From contig JAYMTA010000977.1 of the NCBI GenBank assembly GCA_036897625.1, positions 1 through 22,645 on the forward strand: a stretch of DNA of 22,645 nucleotides, read 5' to 3'. Below the pieces are notes generated by a model, which ran no database searches, was not told the origin of the DNA, and was given only the letters and a program-made list of their open reading frames with translations. The stretch comes from Pelargonium cotyledonis (taxonomy: Eukaryota; Streptophyta; Magnoliopsida; Geraniales; Geraniaceae). The first letter of the stretch is position 1, and every line of letters starts with the position of its first letter. The position numbers and the translations under genes are program-made. Shown here piece by piece: positions 20,863 through 22,645 of the stretch.

Positions 20863-21339
20863 ATGATGGTGATGAAGTTGTTGTGCTGAATTTAAATAAT
20901 GGCAGCCAGACTTCCACCTTCTTCACAATTTATGCTGAAGTGGCAAAATAGCCGATAAATATTCTTGCTGCGAATCGGATCAATATCTACTTAAATTATG
21001 AATTCCCTCGTGTATAGCCCATCCCTTGATGGGAGTACTTAATTACCATAATATTTTAAACATGTACATTTCAGTTGTGTTTCTCATCGTTGATTTTGTG
21101 AATGAAGCTGCATTCTTGACTCATGTTTTGTACCTCATTGTATGGCTTTTGTTGTTTTGTGCGGGATCGTTTATGCTAGATTGAATGTTTGCAGTATCTT
21201 GCATTACGTAAACTTGATGTCAATTGGTGCTGCTCTCTAATGACTTCATCTCTAACGAAGTCGGATCTTGGTTCTTACATCTATGTGAATTATGTCACTT
21301 GTCTTTAAGTACATGTCTAAGTTCTATTACATATAAAAG
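20863..21339. other. Convergent 3' region between the ATI3-like and TBL genes
   Basis: It holds the two facing 3'UTRs. I see no additional gene, repeat or mobile element. Confidence 0.6.
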
Positions 21340-22553
21340 CTAATATATAGATGTAGCAACCGAATGTGACGGGACAGAAAAGTCTTCAGATGTGTTGAGG
21401 TCCTTGAGGACCATAGAAGCATAAAGTAGCTTGTTCCATGAATCTGGGACCCCTGGCAAACACCAGTGACTGCAATCTCCTTTCTCGTTTGGAAACAGGT
21501 TCCCTCGCTTTCTTCTGTAAACAGATGGATGTGCATCTATCCGATGCCCAGACATCTTTGTGATGTTCAAAAACCTTGTTGGAGTTCTCATGCCTCTTTT
21601 CCTCATGTCTTGTATTGTCTCAACAATGTCTATCAGGGGAACACGAAATGCTGCTACATAGGACTCATCCATGATGGGTTGGGACTTGTTGTGGCATATC
21701 TCTCTACCCAGGTGTGTCTGTGATATGCTTCGAACAAATACTGTTGTTTTTGTTGTGTCGACATTGCGATCTATCCATCTTCTCCAAGTCTTCATGGCTA
21801 TCTTGAATGCTGATTTAACTGTCATTGTCTCCATCAATTTTCCTTTGTATCTGAACACATCCCACCTGCAGAGTTTCACCCATTCAGACACTGTTTTTGA
21901 AATGAAGGATTCATAGTATGTTTTAATTTAAAACATGTGAGGGACTTACGCTCTGATCTTTCCTACGTGCATCCACCAGTGACCGGAGTTGAAAACCATA
22001 ATGTCCGCTCCACGCCACTCCCTGGCTGAGGTTGAAAGCTTGTCAAGCCTTAGAACTCTGCTACCACTTGTCTTGTTCACTTCTAGTTGTACCAGAAATG
22101 GGCTCCAGTAGAACTCCACAGTACAGTTATAGGCCTAGAACAGCAACCAAAGTTACATACTCTTCTTGTTAAGCTATTTGTACTTTGTTGAGTTATGGAG
22201 TCTGATTAATTTGGTTTGTATCTACATGTAGACCTAATTGGGGGTCTTGTGATCAGTCCTTGCTCTACAAGTATCTCTATTATGAAATTAATAATTTTTT
22301 GTGTTTTTCTTTCAGTTTTGCTTGATTTGTTCGCAGCGTACAGAAAACAAAACTGGTAGGTAAAAACTCATCACTTACTTTGGCTTTGAACACCTTGTAT
22401 TCATTCTTTGTCACCAGAACATAAGCTTCCGAATAAGGAATTGCAGAGTAGAGAAGGCAGGCAAGGGACTCAAATTGGTTTCTGTTGAGTGAATCTCCAA
22501 CCAAAATGAGCCTTTTTCCTCTAAGCCTTTCTAGCATGTCTGTGGCATTGAAC
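21340..22553 (-). CDS. TRICHOME BIREFRINGENCE-LIKE (TBL) protein, 3' exons (runs off right edge)
   Basis: TBL proteins are Golgi enzymes of the PC-esterase family that O-acetylate cell-wall polysaccharides such as xylan, mannan or pectin. Three minus-strand exons are visible: 22553-22379, 22134-21950 and 21865-21340. They join in frame to about 295 residues of the catalytic half; the N-terminal membrane anchor and TBL domain lie beyond the window. The GDS motif is present ([17 protein letters not shown]), as are [16 protein letters not shown] and [12 protein letters not shown], and the C-terminal DxxH motif lies in [15 protein letters not shown]. Sequons NCT, NKT, NKS and NIT fit a lumenal protein. 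The loop before DCSHW looks short. From memory the closest group may be TBL28-31, with TBL31 possible. The exon at 22553 follows an acceptor preceded by a 31-base T run on this strand. Confidence 0.9.
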
Positions 22554-22572
22554 CTTGAAACAACAATACATC

Positions 22573-22576
<4 letters not shown>

Positions 22577-22607
<31 letters not shown>
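22577..22607. repeat. 31-base poly-A/T run beside a TBL splice acceptor
   Basis: 31 consecutive A on the plus strand, which is poly-T on the coding strand, starting about 22 bases upstream of the TBL acceptor at 22554. It serves as, or next to, the polypyrimidine tract. Its length is prone to change and to sequencing error. Confidence 0.9.
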
Positions 22608-22608
<1 letters not shown>

Positions 22609-22645
22609 CAAAAGGATAAAGGCATTAAGAAATGAACCAAAAAAA

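Overview
This window is nuclear DNA of a flowering plant, almost certainly a eudicot. The genes are split by many short AT-rich GT-AG introns, the proteins belong to plant families (a chloroplast-targeted ketol-acid reductoisomerase, SAG12-type cysteine proteases, a TRICHOME BIREFRINGENCE-LIKE protein), and a Stowaway-type MITE is present. I could not fix the species; a rosid is my impression only. All gene models were read by eye from splice signals and reading-frame continuity, and each join keeps the frame.

Layout, left to right. (1) 1-1974, minus: the 5' five coding exons of ketol-acid reductoisomerase (branched-chain amino acid synthesis); the rest lies off the left edge. (2) 2370-3472 and 4697-5828, both minus: two complete, intact, tandemly duplicated papain-family proteases of 338 aa each, with identical exon lengths, similar flanks and patchy divergence. 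(3) 5911-8321: a long intergenic stretch holding one uncertain small transcript candidate (about 6755-7276) and a Stowaway-like MITE (7310-7565). (4) 8322-12599, plus: NECAP-type endocytic adaptor-associated protein, 8 exons, 277 aa. (5) 13203-16064, minus: plant PHAX-like protein (U snRNA export adaptor family), 258 aa, plus a non-coding first exon near 16399-16500. (6) 18204-20792, plus: a plant protein of about 409 aa ending in a WxxL motif, probably ATG8-interacting protein 3-like, with a long 5'UTR intron, a GC-AG intron and a 3'UTR intron. It is divergent from the PHAX gene across a short promoter with a perfect G-box palindrome. (7) 21340-22553 and onwards, minus: the 3' exons of a TBL polysaccharide O-acetyltransferase family gene, running off the right edge.

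The genes do not form a pathway or cluster; this is ordinary gene-rich euchromatin. From memory, KARI/NECAP and ATI3-like/TBL are also neighbours in Arabidopsis, so two blocks of old gene order may be kept here, with the protease pair inserted into one of them. I found no evidence for a previously undescribed biological system. The most notable signals are the protease tandem array, the triplicated intronic repeat at 18476-18812, the C-terminal AIM and GC-AG intron of the ATI3-like gene, and the gamma-ear type motif at the end of the NECAP protein.
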